A stretch of 64,000 bases of DNA, taken from NCBI RefSeq assembly GCF_042853465.1, contig NZ_AP031497.1, positions 3,286,001 through 3,350,000 on the forward strand, given 5' to 3'. The notes below the pieces were generated by a model. The model had not been told where the DNA came from, did not search any database, and saw nothing but the letters and a program-made list of their open reading frames with translations. Of this stretch, positions 33,553 through 41,007 are shown piece after piece. The first letter of the stretch is position 1, and each line of letters opens with the position of its first letter. Origin of the DNA: Simiduia litorea. GTDB taxonomy: Bacteria; Pseudomonadota; Gammaproteobacteria; Pseudomonadales; Cellvibrionaceae. Made by a program: the position numbers and the translations under genes.

Positions 33553-33615
33553 TCTAGCGGCGGGCCATCCCGTTGCTAGTTACAAACTAAAAGCTACAAG
33601 CCTCAAGCTGCAAGC
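33553..33615 (+). repeat. REP-like element, also present inverted near 46.6 kb
   Basis: Contains a hairpin around CGGGCCATCCCG bracketed by CTAG, then CAAGC-type repeats. A close relative in inverse orientation lies at 46610-46665. Confidence 0.5.
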
Positions 33616-33887
33616 AATAACACCCAACAGGGTCCAAACTTCCGTCTTGTAGCTTTAGGGGGGCCGAAGTGTCGGACCAGGGCATCTGCCTTGCGGCTAA
33701 CATCATTAACCTCACAATTTTCAGGGGCTTTCACCTTCTAACCACCCGACTCTCGTCGCTGTATCCTTTCGAATGAAATTTTTACCAGCATTCGCTATTA
33801 AAACTCAAAATCAATGCACTGATTCGCTCGCGCCATTTAGCCGAATCGTCGGACAGGTCTAGCTGCACCGAAGTCCCTGTGGCTTGC

Positions 33888-33925
33888 CTACAGGATGTAG
33901 GTACACTTGCTGGGCAGGACGCCCA
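33888..33925 (+). repeat. pair of GGA-loop hairpins
   Basis: CTAC-AGGAT-GTAG (33888-33900) and TGGGC-AGGAC-GCCCA (33911-33925) are two perfect short stems that show AGGA in a five-base loop. The same design recurs at 37.3, 49.2 and 56.7 kb. Confidence 0.65.
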
Positions 33926-34182
33926 AGGAGAGTGTGCTGAAATGGCTGGGTGAAGCGCTTGCAGGAAATGTGCGTGGGTCGATGCATAAAAGCGCGTTTC
34001 ATGAATCAATGCATTTGCCCCTTATAGGCAGAATCCGCTTACGGTTCAATTTTGTCGTCAATACCCAAAGCGCGATACATGCCTCCGAGGCGCATTGTTT
34101 TGCGCCACTTTTTTAGATTTGTGGTAACGTCTTGAAATTAAAGGGAGAGTTGGAACATGTACAAAAGTTCCGCTCTGGATAT

Positions 34183-34220
34183 ATACCTCCGAGGCGTAAT
34201 ATATTAAGCCTCGGAGGTAT
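34183..34220. repeat. perfect 13-base inverted repeat before the cassette array
   Basis: ATACCTCCGAGGC (34183-34195) and GCCTCGGAGGTAT (34208-34220) are separated by 12 A/T-rich bases. A related GCCTCCGAGGCGCA sequence is at about 34081. No T-tract follows. Role unknown; it lies 34 bases before the first cassette gene. Confidence 0.6.
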
Positions 34221-34253
34221 TGAATAAGACTGTTAGCTTTCTAGGAAAATTGG

Positions 34254-34697
34254 ATGACATTGGATGACTTAACCGTAAATTTCTCGCATCTAGATCGAGA
34301 TTCTTTGTTATCTGATTGGGAATGGCTGTTGGGTGGGGAATACCTACCAATATTACTTTCTGCGTCTGGTGATGCTTTCGTTCAGAGTGTGAATAATGGT
34401 CAAGTCTGGTGGCTTGATACTGGTGGTGGCGAATTTACCCAAGTAGCAGAATCACCTGAAGAATTTGGACGTTTATTGTCAAACAAAGATTTTGTAGTCG
34501 AGCATTTTGCTGTTCAAATGGTTGGCGACTTAATTCAAACCGGAAAAACACTCTCTCGCGGTCAAGTATACAGTTTATCTAAGCCCTATTTATTGGGTGG
34601 ATTGTATGAACTATCCAATATCGATCCAACAGATATTGAAGTTCATTTTTCATTAACGGGGCAAATAGCGCAGCAGGTAGGTAATGGCGAAATCTAA
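34254..34697 (+). CDS. cassette gene: DUF1851/Tdi1-like immunity protein
   Basis: 147 residues with a GGAAAA site before the ATG. I recognise the pattern WEWLLGGEYLPILLSASGDAF, then a WLDTGGGEFTQVAES turn and a LLGGLYELSNIDPTDIEVHFS C-terminus as the DUF1851/T6SS immunity Tdi1 type, a SUKH-like protective fold. Such proteins neutralise polymorphic toxins or type VI effectors. No toxin gene is next to it: it is an orphan on an integron cassette, which would let the cell resist a rival's effector. The stop codon lies inside the attC site. Family call is from memory of the motif pattern, not from a search. Confidence 0.65.
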   Translation: MTLDDLTVNFSHLDRDSLLSDWEWLLGGEYLPILLSASGDAFVQSVNNGQVWWLDTGGGEFTQVAESPEEFGRLLSNKDFVVEHFAVQMVGDLIQTGKTLSRGQVYSLSKPYLLGGLYELSNIDPTDIEVHFSLTGQIAQQVGNGEI

Positions 34698-34769
34698 CAA
34701 AGCCATTAATTTCGCTCCCTTCGGTCGCCGGACGCTCGCAAGCTCGCGCCACTTATGGCGGCGTTATAA
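34692..34769 (+). other. integron attC site 1
   Basis: Begins with ATCTAAC (RYYYAAC, R'') and ends with GCGTTATAA (R' core GTTATAA), 78 bases long. The inside has paired segments (GGTCGCCGG, GCGCC and related) that fold as an imperfect hairpin. It follows the DUF1851 gene and precedes the next cassette gene by 28 bases. Confidence 0.8.
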
Positions 34770-34796
34770 ATTTAATCGATTATAAAAGGAAAAAAT

Positions 34797-35111
34797 ATGA
34801 ATAAGCTGGTCGTATTACTGGTTACCTTGATAGTAAGTGCCATCACGCTCGCGGATGTGACGCCAAAAGGTAAAATATTGCAAACTGAAGGCCATTCAAA
34901 TCCTGATTGTCGCACAGTTGTTTTTAAGGAAAATTCTACAGGTATTACAAAAGCCTTCCGCATTAAGAACGTTGCTGGCGACGACGATATTTCGTCAGTA
35001 ATATTAACAGCTATAATTTCTCAAAAAGACGTTACAATATTCTACAATCCAAGTGTAACTACCGGCTGCGGCACTGAACCAAAAATTGACTACGTAACTT
35101 TATATAATTAG
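34797..35111 (+). CDS. cassette gene: small secreted protein
   Basis: 104 residues with a strong AAAGGA site. An N-terminal signal peptide (MNKLVVLLVTLIVSAITLA, cleavage after Ala near residue 19) leaves a mature domain of about 85 residues with two cysteines (in PDCRTVV and TGCGTEP) that could form a disulfide. The pattern of a central ILTAIISQKDVTIFYN strand followed by a Cys and a hydrophobic end recalls small beta-barrel secreted proteins of cassettes and toxin B-subunit folds, but I cannot assign a family. Function unknown. Confidence 0.7.
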   Translation: MNKLVVLLVTLIVSAITLADVTPKGKILQTEGHSNPDCRTVVFKENSTGITKAFRIKNVAGDDDISSVILTAIISQKDVTIFYNPSVTTGCGTEPKIDYVTLYN

Positions 35112-35183
35112 GCAATTCACAACGAAATTAAATGCACATATTCAGTATTGTTTAAAAAGAAACACTCTGTTCGAGTCAAGTAT

Positions 35184-35295
35184 TTATAACAAGTCGATCA
35201 ACCGGACAGCTTTGTAAGTTGCGCCTTTTTGGGTTGCTTCGCAAACTAATCCAAAAAGTTACAACTTACAACTGCCAGTTAGCTCGGCGTTATGC
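35184..35295 (+). other. integron attC site 2
   Basis: 112 bases from TTATAAC (R'') to GCGTTATGC (R'). Long imperfect dyad: TTGTAAGTTG near 35211 pairs with CAACTTACAA near the right end, and CTTTTTGG with CCAAAAAG around a central loop. This is the classic long attC shape. Confidence 0.85.
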
Positions 35296-35312
35296 ACCAA
35301 AAAGGATTGAGC

Positions 35313-35546
35313 ATGTCCAAGAAAATGGAAGCTAGTGAACTAGAAAGCCTAGATGTTAATGGTGTTGGTCAAGTTACTCCAGGCATGCAGCTAGAACACC
35401 CTGTTTTTGGCTTGGGTCAAGTTGAAGCAATCTTTAAGTTTGTTAAATCCGACGATATAACAATACGTATAAACTTCGAAAAGCACGGTTCCAAGGCGTT
35501 GGTTCCAGAGTACGCAAATCTCTCTTTACCAAAGCCTAAAACATAA
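35313..35546 (+). CDS. cassette gene: small SH3/tudor-like protein
   Basis: 77 residues from the ATG at 35313, which has AAAGGA eight bases upstream; an ATG at 35292 lies inside the attC site and is less likely. The second half (PGMQLEHPVFGLGQVEAI, then IRINFEKHGSKALVPEYANL) is a small beta-barrel of the kind at the C-terminus of UvrD/PcrA helicases, often also found as a stand-alone protein. It may bind RNA polymerase or nucleic acid. Function unknown. Codon use is A/T-rich compared with chromosomal genes here. Confidence 0.65.
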   Translation: MSKKMEASELESLDVNGVGQVTPGMQLEHPVFGLGQVEAIFKFVKSDDITIRINFEKHGSKALVPEYANLSLPKPKT

Positions 35547-35590
35547 AAGCCTTCACTTATATCTAAACTATTTGGCAGGGGCAAATAAAT

Positions 35591-35621
35591 GCATAACAAG
35601 GCCCATATGGCGGCGTTATTC
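35591..35621 (+). other. minimal integron attC site 3
   Basis: GCATAACAAGGCC and GGCGGCGTTATTC meet with only five bases between them, giving a 31-base site. R'' and R' boxes are kept but the usual extra central stem is missing. Confidence 0.6.
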
Positions 35622-35628
35622 GAGAGCA

Positions 35629-35982
35629 ATGATTAGACTATTAGCAATTATTCTGGCTTTTACGGCTAGTTCTTCATGGGCCAGAACTGAAATGAAGATT
35701 CCATATAAAATTACTGTGGAAGAATTGGAGGATATTGGTATTGTTTATAAGCAGCGCAGTAACGATAAATCCGTAATTTTCGAGTTTGTCATGCCTGAAA
35801 ACGATCCATGTAAAGCAAGGTATGTGCACAGTATGGTTCCTCGACTTGGTACCGAATATTCAAATCAAGTGAAAGCAACCGTTAAAGATCGGGTGCATTC
35901 ATTGGAGATTGTGTCTGATTTATTAGATAAGGCTAGCTTCTCAATTATCTGTGATGCTAAGAGTTACAATTTTAAATTGTAA
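35629..35982 (+). CDS. cassette gene: secreted hypothetical protein
   Basis: 117 residues from the ATG at 35629; a frame opening at 35572 would run through the attC site and is rejected. A signal peptide (MIRLLAIILAFTASSSWA) precedes a mature domain of about 99 residues with two cysteines (NDPCKAR, SIICDAK). No family recognised. It is the last gene of the array before the IS30 insertion, and its attC half site probably lies beyond the element at 37077. Confidence 0.65.
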   Translation: MIRLLAIILAFTASSSWARTEMKIPYKITVEELEDIGIVYKQRSNDKSVIFEFVMPENDPCKARYVHSMVPRLGTEYSNQVKATVKDRVHSLEIVSDLLDKASFSIICDAKSYNFKL

Positions 35983-35993
35983 ATTGCCTAGTA

Positions 35994-37069
35994 TCAAGTT
36001 TGAAGTGCGACAATTACGTTCAATTTCCATAGTACATCTCTTCTGGCGTTTTATAGTTGTAACGTTTTCTGGGGCGACTATTCAGCTTTTGCGCAATAGT
36101 GTCACATTGCTGTTGAGTAAGGCTGGCCATGCTTTCCGTTTTTGGCAAGTATTGACGAATCAACCCATTCACATTTTCATTACTGCCGCGTTCCCAAGAG
36201 TAATAGGGATTAGCAAAGTAGAATTTGGTGTCGCACCGCACTTCAATTTCCTTATATTGATGAAACTCAGTCCCGTTGTCAGACGTTATTGTTTTAAAAT
36301 TAATAGGAGCACGGTCAATTAAACTGATCGTCCTTTTGTTAAGTGATCTGGTGGATTTATCTTTTAACTTACCAATCATTACGTAACCGGTCTTCCGTTC
36401 TAATAAAGTCACGATACAGTGGTTGCTGCCCCTTCCATGAACCGTGTCAATCTCCCAATGACCCTTAAATCTGCGTGTTTCTACGCTGTCCGGACGCTCA
36501 CTAATGTTCCGCTTGCTTGCCAGTCTTCCTCTACTGTCGTAGGCTTTGTAGCGTTTGCGTCTCTGTTTTGGTGACTGCCGTAGGTAAATCCATAAATTTC
36601 CACCTGCTTCTTTATCGCGCCAGATATATTGGTAGATGGTCTCGTGGCTCAAGCGTCGTGTCATAAGTTTGAATCTGCGCAAATGCCCAACGATTTACTC
36701 CGGTGACCATTTTTTCTTGAGAAGCTTTCGGACTAGCGTAAAGTCCTCCTCCGTGTAATGTCTGTTGCGGCGAGACCGCCTGCGTCGGCCACGAGTCATA
36801 CTATCTGCTTCAAATGGCCGATAGCACCACTTCCTGGGGCTTAAATTGCGGTCTAGTTCTCGATAGATCGTACTTCGGTGTCGACCCATGATTGAAGCGA
36901 TTTTAGCTATCGGTAACCCTTGTTTTCTCAGTGCTGAAAGGGTATATCTTTCCCCTGAGGTGATCTGCTGATACTTCATAATGGTTTTTCACTTCTTGGC
37001 GGGAGTAAAAAAGCCTTTGTATCACAGGTCATCTCTCTTAATATTAAATTTGTCGCGGTTAGTATATGA
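35994..37069 (-). mobile_element. IS30-family insertion sequence
   Basis: About 1.08 kb with one transposase gene and imperfect terminal inverted repeats. The left end reads TCAAGTTTGAAGTGCGACA (35994-36012) and the right end TGTCGCGGTTAGTATATGA (37051-37069); they share TGTCGC..TT and a terminal GA/TC, so the ends are approximate. No clear target duplication was found. It sits inside the fourth integron cassette, between its gene and its attC half site. Confidence 0.75.
36020..36979 (-). pseudogene. IS30 transposase, interrupted by a stop codon
   Basis: A 319-codon frame with one internal TAA at 36695-36697. The part before it (94 residues) has the N-terminal HTH_38 domain (SGERYTLSALRKQGLPIAKIASIMGRHRS). 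The part after it has the DDE integrase core with its Asp, Asp and Glu residues in HWEIDTVHG, TSDNGTEF and SWERGSNEN. Both parts are in the same frame, so this is a single nonsense change (KWSPE-stop-IVGH, where relatives have Gln), not a frameshift. Unless the stop is read through, the element cannot move on its own. Confidence 0.88.
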
Positions 37070-37076
37070 ATTCGGC

Positions 37077-37456
37077 TTGCATAACAAGGGCATGCAATCT
37101 GACTCCGCAACCTGTCACTTTTTGTGCAGCCGGCTAATGAGTGATTTTAATCCATGAAGATAAAGGGGTCGGAGTGAATTAGCTTTTGTGACGGCCCAAC
37201 AGATCTAGACTTTTCCAAGTCACTCGCAGCTACCACTTAATTCGGAGGATTGGCCTTTAAGGGTTTTACAAGCGCCATGGATGACGCGCGAGCGACCCCG
37301 TGCAGGACAGCACTGATGGAGAGGTAAAACCCTTGAAGGCCAAGCCCTACTACGAAATATATGAAGCTGTGGTGCTGGCCTTACATTTAACATCATGAAG
37401 CGATTGATGGCACGTCACATAGATGCATTTTTGAGCACTACTGGAATATATTAACG
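37077..37456. other. attC half site, REP-like sequence and inverted repeat
   Basis: No gene in about 380 bases. TGCATAACAAGGG at 37077 looks like the R'' and L'' part of an attC, but no GTTRRRY core follows, so it is a remnant. AAGGGGTCGGAGTGAATTAG near 37165 resembles the REP-type sequences that often flank Y1-transposase genes. A large inverted repeat with GGA-loop hairpins follows (37250-37343). Confidence 0.5.
37250..37343. repeat. 20-base inverted repeat enclosing GGA-loop hairpins
   Basis: TTGGCCTTTAAGGGTTTTAC (37250-37269) and its complement at 37324-37343 differ at one base. Between them lie GCGC-CATGGATGAC-GCGC (37272-37289) and GTGC-AGGACA-GCAC (37300-37313). Confidence 0.75.
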
Positions 37457-38077
37457 ATGATAGACTCTGAAAAATTTTGGGACAAATCAGCGGCAAAATA
37501 TATTAAAAGTCCCGTTAAAGATGAAGCTACGTATCAAAAGAAGCTGGCAATCACCCGGGAGTACTTGAGGGCAGACTCGACGGTGCTCGAGTTTGGCTGC
37601 GGCAGTGGTGCCACCGCCATTTTCCATGCCCCTTATGTGGAGCATGTGGTTGCTACCGATATATCCGGCAAGATGATTGAAGCCGCTGAGCGAAAGGCAA
37701 ATGAAGCTGGGGTAAAGAATATTGATTTCCGACAGGGTACACTAGACAACCTAAAACCTCAGAATCAACGTTTCGACGCAGTTCTAGGTCTAAATGTACT
37801 GCACCTTTTGGAGGATGTAGATGGTGCGATTGCAAACGTTCATCAACTTCTAAAGGAAGATGGGGTATTTATTTCAAGTACATCGCTAATCGCAGAAATT
37901 AACTTTGCGTTTCGATGGTTGATCTCTGGTATGCAGCTTTTAGGTTTTGCGCCACATGTCAGCCGCTTTACAAAGAGCCAGCTTATTTCAAAATTATTGA
38001 AAACGGGTTTTACGATCGAACGAGAGTGGCAGACCAGCCATGAATCGGTATTTATAGTTGCTAAAAAGTCTAGCTAG
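37457..38077 (+). CDS. class I SAM-dependent methyltransferase
   Basis: 206 residues. Motif I, VLEFGCGSGATAIFHAP, is near residue 43, with the SAM-ribose acidic residue in VVATDIS after it. Motifs II/III appear as RFDAVLGLNVLHLLEDV. This is a small Methyltransf_11/25 type protein with no extra domain, so its substrate (small molecule, lipid or quinone) cannot be named. Similar orphan methyltransferases are frequent in integron and genomic-island DNA. No attC follows it here. Confidence 0.85.
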   Translation: MIDSEKFWDKSAAKYIKSPVKDEATYQKKLAITREYLRADSTVLEFGCGSGATAIFHAPYVEHVVATDISGKMIEAAERKANEAGVKNIDFRQGTLDNLKPQNQRFDAVLGLNVLHLLEDVDGAIANVHQLLKEDGVFISSTSLIAEINFAFRWLISGMQLLGFAPHVSRFTKSQLISKLLKTGFTIEREWQTSHESVFIVAKKSS

Positions 38078-38142
38078 CTTAGTAACGCGCCAGCTGTACG
38101 TAGATTAACCAGTCGGACGACATTTAAAAACAAGGAACCAAT

Positions 38143-38718
38143 GTGGCACATTCAGTTGAATTAAAATGTTTATGCGGTGGTATAAAAGGAAGTGTCGAAA
38201 TTATTCCCGAGTCATTCTTTCACGTGCATTGCTTATGTATAGACTGCCAAAATTTCGCTAGGCATTTAAATAACGAAGCAAACATTCTGGATGAGCATGG
38301 CGGCACGGAGCTTTTTCAGACCTATCCAGCGCACATGAAAATTACCGAGGGCAAAGATAAGATCGGCTGCCTACAACTAACGCCTAAGGGCTTGTATCGG
38401 TGGCACACCACGTGCTGCAACATGCCAATAGCCAACACAATGCGCTCACCGAACATCCCCTTTGTTGGCCTGTCCGTGAAGCTTATGAACTTCTCCAGCG
38501 ACCAACAAAAATTAAAAGCTCTAGGGCCCGTAACAGTAAAGGCATTCGGAAAATACTCAAGAGGCGACATGCCAAAAGATACTCATGCTAGATTTCCAAT
38601 ATCAGGGATACCAAAAATTTTGGCCTTTATGCTTAAGGGAATGCTTAGAAAAAGGAATAGACCACACCCTTTCTTCAATGACAAAAAGCCGATAGCCGAG
38701 ATTGATTCAATTTCGTAG
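38143..38718 (+). CDS. GFA-like zinc-binding protein (DUF6151 type)
   Basis: 191 residues from a GTG with AAGGAA upstream; the ATG three bases before is in another frame and stops after seven codons. Cysteines in LKCLCGG, HVHCLCIDCQNFAR and TTCCNMPI are arranged as in the glutathione-dependent formaldehyde-activating (GFA) fold, which binds zinc. The long, Lys-rich C-terminal tail and overall pattern match the DUF6151 branch. It is probably not a true GFA enzyme; function unknown. Confidence 0.72.
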   Translation: MAHSVELKCLCGGIKGSVEIIPESFFHVHCLCIDCQNFARHLNNEANILDEHGGTELFQTYPAHMKITEGKDKIGCLQLTPKGLYRWHTTCCNMPIANTMRSPNIPFVGLSVKLMNFSSDQQKLKALGPVTVKAFGKYSRGDMPKDTHARFPISGIPKILAFMLKGMLRKRNRPHPFFNDKKPIAEIDSIS

Positions 38719-38773
38719 CATGCAAGCTCTCAAAGCAGTTCGCCAGAAGACAAAAATTGCTTAGGTTTTAACC

Positions 38774-39439
38774 GTGATAAAGCCTTTGTTATTATCCAGT
38801 CATCAGGGTAGCTCATCGACTTCAAATAGCATCACTGCCGCTAGCAAGGGATATGTAATGGAAGAAGGCACAGCCAACGTCTCAGCGACAAAATGGGACA
38901 ACTTGTATTTCTATGGATTAACCAAAGCGCCACTCAATCTGGTTGGCTTAAACCAAAATATGACCCAGAGCCTAATTGCCATGATAGGGGTACAAGCCTC
39001 AATTAGCACAGGCGCGTTGATTGAGCCGAAATACATGCTAAATAAAAAGGGGCTTACACCCTGGCTTGCGATGCACGCGCTTTTAACAACAAATAGACCA
39101 ACGCTGTTAAACGATGTCTATAAAGGCACTGCCGCAACGTTTATTCCGAACACCACCGTGGAGCAGATTTTTGTAAACCATATAAATTGGCCTCAAGAAC
39201 TACTCGCCAAGTATGATATCGAAATAGATGGGTACACTGTGTTTATTTTACCGTTCAGTGTTCCAAAGGGCTCTACCTATACTCTAGCTCTCAGCCAATC
39301 AATGAAAGCGCCCGATGGCAGCCTAGAAATTTTTGGCATTGGAAAGTTTAATGAAAATCAACCAGAGACATTATTATCCAAAATTCAAGACACCCTAGCC
39401 TTTATAAAAATGCATAGGCCTGATGTTACCGGCAGGTAA
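38774..39439 (+). CDS. hypothetical protein
   Basis: 221 residues from a GTG at 38774; an ATG at 38855 would give a 194-residue form and is a fair alternative. No signal peptide, no membrane helix and no family that I recognise. The second half alternates short beta and helical segments and ends in a helix (PETLLSKIQDTLAFIKM). It is followed after five bases by the GNAT gene, so the two are probably transcribed together. Confidence 0.55.
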   Translation: MIKPLLLSSHQGSSSTSNSITAASKGYVMEEGTANVSATKWDNLYFYGLTKAPLNLVGLNQNMTQSLIAMIGVQASISTGALIEPKYMLNKKGLTPWLAMHALLTTNRPTLLNDVYKGTAATFIPNTTVEQIFVNHINWPQELLAKYDIEIDGYTVFILPFSVPKGSTYTLALSQSMKAPDGSLEIFGIGKFNENQPETLLSKIQDTLAFIKMHRPDVTGR

Positions 39440-39444
39440 CGTTA

Positions 39445-40038
39445 ATGCTCATGAAACACCCACAGACCGTAATGGAGCAGACCTCAAAAATGAAAGCTCT
39501 CGTGCCAAATAACATTGAAACCGAGCGATTAATGCTACGGCAGTTTCAAGAAAAAGATTGGCAGGACCTGCACCACTACTTTTCCTCTGCAGAAGCAACA
39601 CGCTTTACCGTTGGCCGTGAATTCACGGAGGGAGAAACATGGCGCACTATGTGCGGGATGATTGGCCACTGGCAGCTCCGCGGTTATGGCCCCTACGCCA
39701 TAGAAGAAAAATCGAGCGGTAAGGTATTGGGCACTTCCGGATTTTGGTTTCCAAATGACTGGCCCAGCCCGGAAATAAAATGGGCGCTAGCGCCAGCTTA
39801 CTGGGGAAAGGGCTACGCCAGCGAGGCTGCTGGAGCAATACAAAAAGTAGGGCTTGATCACCTGCCCAACATATCGTTGATTAGCTTGATCCATGCTGAA
39901 AATGCAGCGTCCATCCAACTGGCGCTAGCGATAGGTGCATATTTTGAGAAAGCAGTACACTTTCGGAGCGCTAATTGGCATATATACAGGCACCCAAGTA
40001 GTATTGAGAATACATCTAAGGCGCCGAAAAGCAGCTAA
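39445..40038 (+). CDS. GNAT-family N-acetyltransferase (RimJ/RimL-like)
   Basis: 197 residues from the first ATG; starts at 39490 (about 182 residues) or nearby are also possible because the family begins around IETERLMLRQFQEKDW. The acetyl-CoA-binding pattern is present, with the beta-bulge strand GKVLGTSGFWFP, then IKWALAPAYWGKGYASEAAGAI, and a late ENAASIQLALAIGAYFE helix. This is the RimJ/RimL-type branch (Acetyltransf_3), which acetylates proteins, amino acids or small amines. Substrate unknown. Confidence 0.85.
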   Translation: MLMKHPQTVMEQTSKMKALVPNNIETERLMLRQFQEKDWQDLHHYFSSAEATRFTVGREFTEGETWRTMCGMIGHWQLRGYGPYAIEEKSSGKVLGTSGFWFPNDWPSPEIKWALAPAYWGKGYASEAAGAIQKVGLDHLPNISLISLIHAENAASIQLALAIGAYFEKAVHFRSANWHIYRHPSSIENTSKAPKSS

Positions 40039-40049
40039 AAGCCAGCTAA

Positions 40050-40099
40050 AAAGCAACGCCAGCAATCATTGTCGCCGGCCGCATGCTAGGCGTTACGGC
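40050..40099 (+). other. possible degenerate attC site
   Basis: GCTAAAAAGCAACGCC and GGCGTTACGG are inverted to each other over a 50-base stretch after the GNAT gene. If GCTAAAAAGC was once GCTAACAAGC, this is a decayed attC and the cassette region extends to here. Weak evidence. Confidence 0.3.
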
Positions 40100-40165
40100 G
40101 CGTCACGGTGGTAGCTAAATTTACCTGAATAAAACAAAACCGAAAGCATTGCTTGAGAGCAGCCA

Positions 40166-40705
40166 ATGATGAAAAGCCAATTCTCTGCTCCGTTACGTAA
40201 ACCTCAAGGCCTAGGCGAAAACGAGCAGTGGGCGTTTGTCATATTGCCGAAAGAGATTAGTGCCCTATTGCCTAGGCGCGGCCGCACCACAGTGGCGGCA
40301 AGTATTAACAGCTGCCCGTTTACCGTGTTGCTGGAACCGGATGGCCAGAAAAGCCATTGGCTGCGTATAAGTGCCGAGCTACTCAAAGCCACACACGCCA
40401 ACTACGGTGAAGACGCGCTGTTTGAAATTGCACCCGTTGAGCAAGAGCCCGAACCGGACCTGCCCGATGACCTTGCTAACGCACTACAAGCGCAGCCAGA
40501 CGCCCTAGCCATATGGCAAGCCACAACCACCATTGCGCGTCTCGATTGGATTCATTGGGTAACCTCAGCCAAGCAAGCCAAAACCCGCTCCAAGCGCGTT
40601 AATGATGCCTGCGACATGCTCGCCTCAGGTAAAAAGCGGGTGTGCTGTTTTGACACCTCGGGCTACTTCAGCAAGGCCTTTAGCGCACCCAAAGCCATTG
40701 ATTAA
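40166..40705 (+). CDS. YdeI/OmdA- and DUF1905-like protein
   Basis: 179 residues. The N-terminal half (about 1-100) matches the DUF1905 small barrel pattern (WAFVILPKEISALLPRRGRTTV, then FTVLLEPDGQKSHWLRIS). The C-terminal half (LPDDLANALQAQPDALAIWQA, then WIHWVTSAKQAKTRSKRV) is the YdeI/OmdA helical domain linked to resistance against bacteriocins and stress. Codon use and GC are like the chromosome rather than the cassette genes, so it marks a change of composition. Function in this organism unknown. Confidence 0.8.
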   Translation: MMKSQFSAPLRKPQGLGENEQWAFVILPKEISALLPRRGRTTVAASINSCPFTVLLEPDGQKSHWLRISAELLKATHANYGEDALFEIAPVEQEPEPDLPDDLANALQAQPDALAIWQATTTIARLDWIHWVTSAKQAKTRSKRVNDACDMLASGKKRVCCFDTSGYFSKAFSAPKAID

Positions 40706-41007
40706 CCTAGGTTGATGCAGCCCTCCCCTCCTCTCGGGTTCGGACGCCAATTCTTAACACAAGACAGACGCAACCTTGCCTACCAGATCCCACGCCAACG
40801 CCAGCCAAAACCTGTAGGTAATAACGTAACAAGGCTAGTAAAACGCCAAGCACTTCAGCGCCTGCCCAAATCTCCGTCGCAACTTAGTTCTATCGCACCA
40901 GTTAGTGTCTAGTAGTCGACAAATTCCGACGATAAATTCACCAAAATGTGTATTTTCAGCGAAACCGAAAGATAATACCGGCTCTTTATTTGGGACGAGA
41001 CAAGGAC
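40706..41007. other. intergenic region before the toxin-like gene
   Basis: About 300 bases with no supported gene. The 66-codon open frame at 40712-40912 is Pro/Gln-rich with no protein features. It probably carries the promoter of the toxin gene. Confidence 0.4.

Larger units (their letters stand above)
33551..34253. other. gene-free stretch at the start of the accessory region
   Basis: About 700 bases with no supported gene; the short open frames at 33782-34009 (minus) and 33907-34116 (plus) have no protein features. It holds a REP-like element (about 33553-33615), two GGA-loop hairpins at 33888-33925, and a perfect 13-base inverted repeat at 34183-34220. Confidence 0.6.
34232..37110 (+). 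mobile_element. integron gene-cassette array without visible integrase
   Basis: Four short genes in one direction (34254, 34797, 35313, 35629) are separated by attC sites: full ones at 34692-34769 and 35184-35295, a minimal one at 35591-35621, and an R'' half site at 37077. The junction GTTAGCT at 34232 may be the left boundary. Small, unrelated, low-GC genes each followed by an attC are the hallmark of integron cassettes. No intI gene is in the window, so this is either the distal part of an integron or a cluster of attC sites lacking an integrase (CALIN). An IS30-family element splits the fourth cassette. Confidence 0.75.

Noticed and set aside
33907..34116. 69-codon frame at the start of the accessory region
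   Set aside because: Starts inside a hairpin repeat, no family, composition unlike coding DNA.
36020..36322. plus-strand frame 35951-36322 across the IS30 left end
   Set aside because: Antisense to the transposase and crosses the IS end; not a gene fusion.
40712..40912. 66-codon frame after the YdeI-like gene
   Set aside because: Gln/Pro-rich, no ribosome-binding site, no recognisable family.
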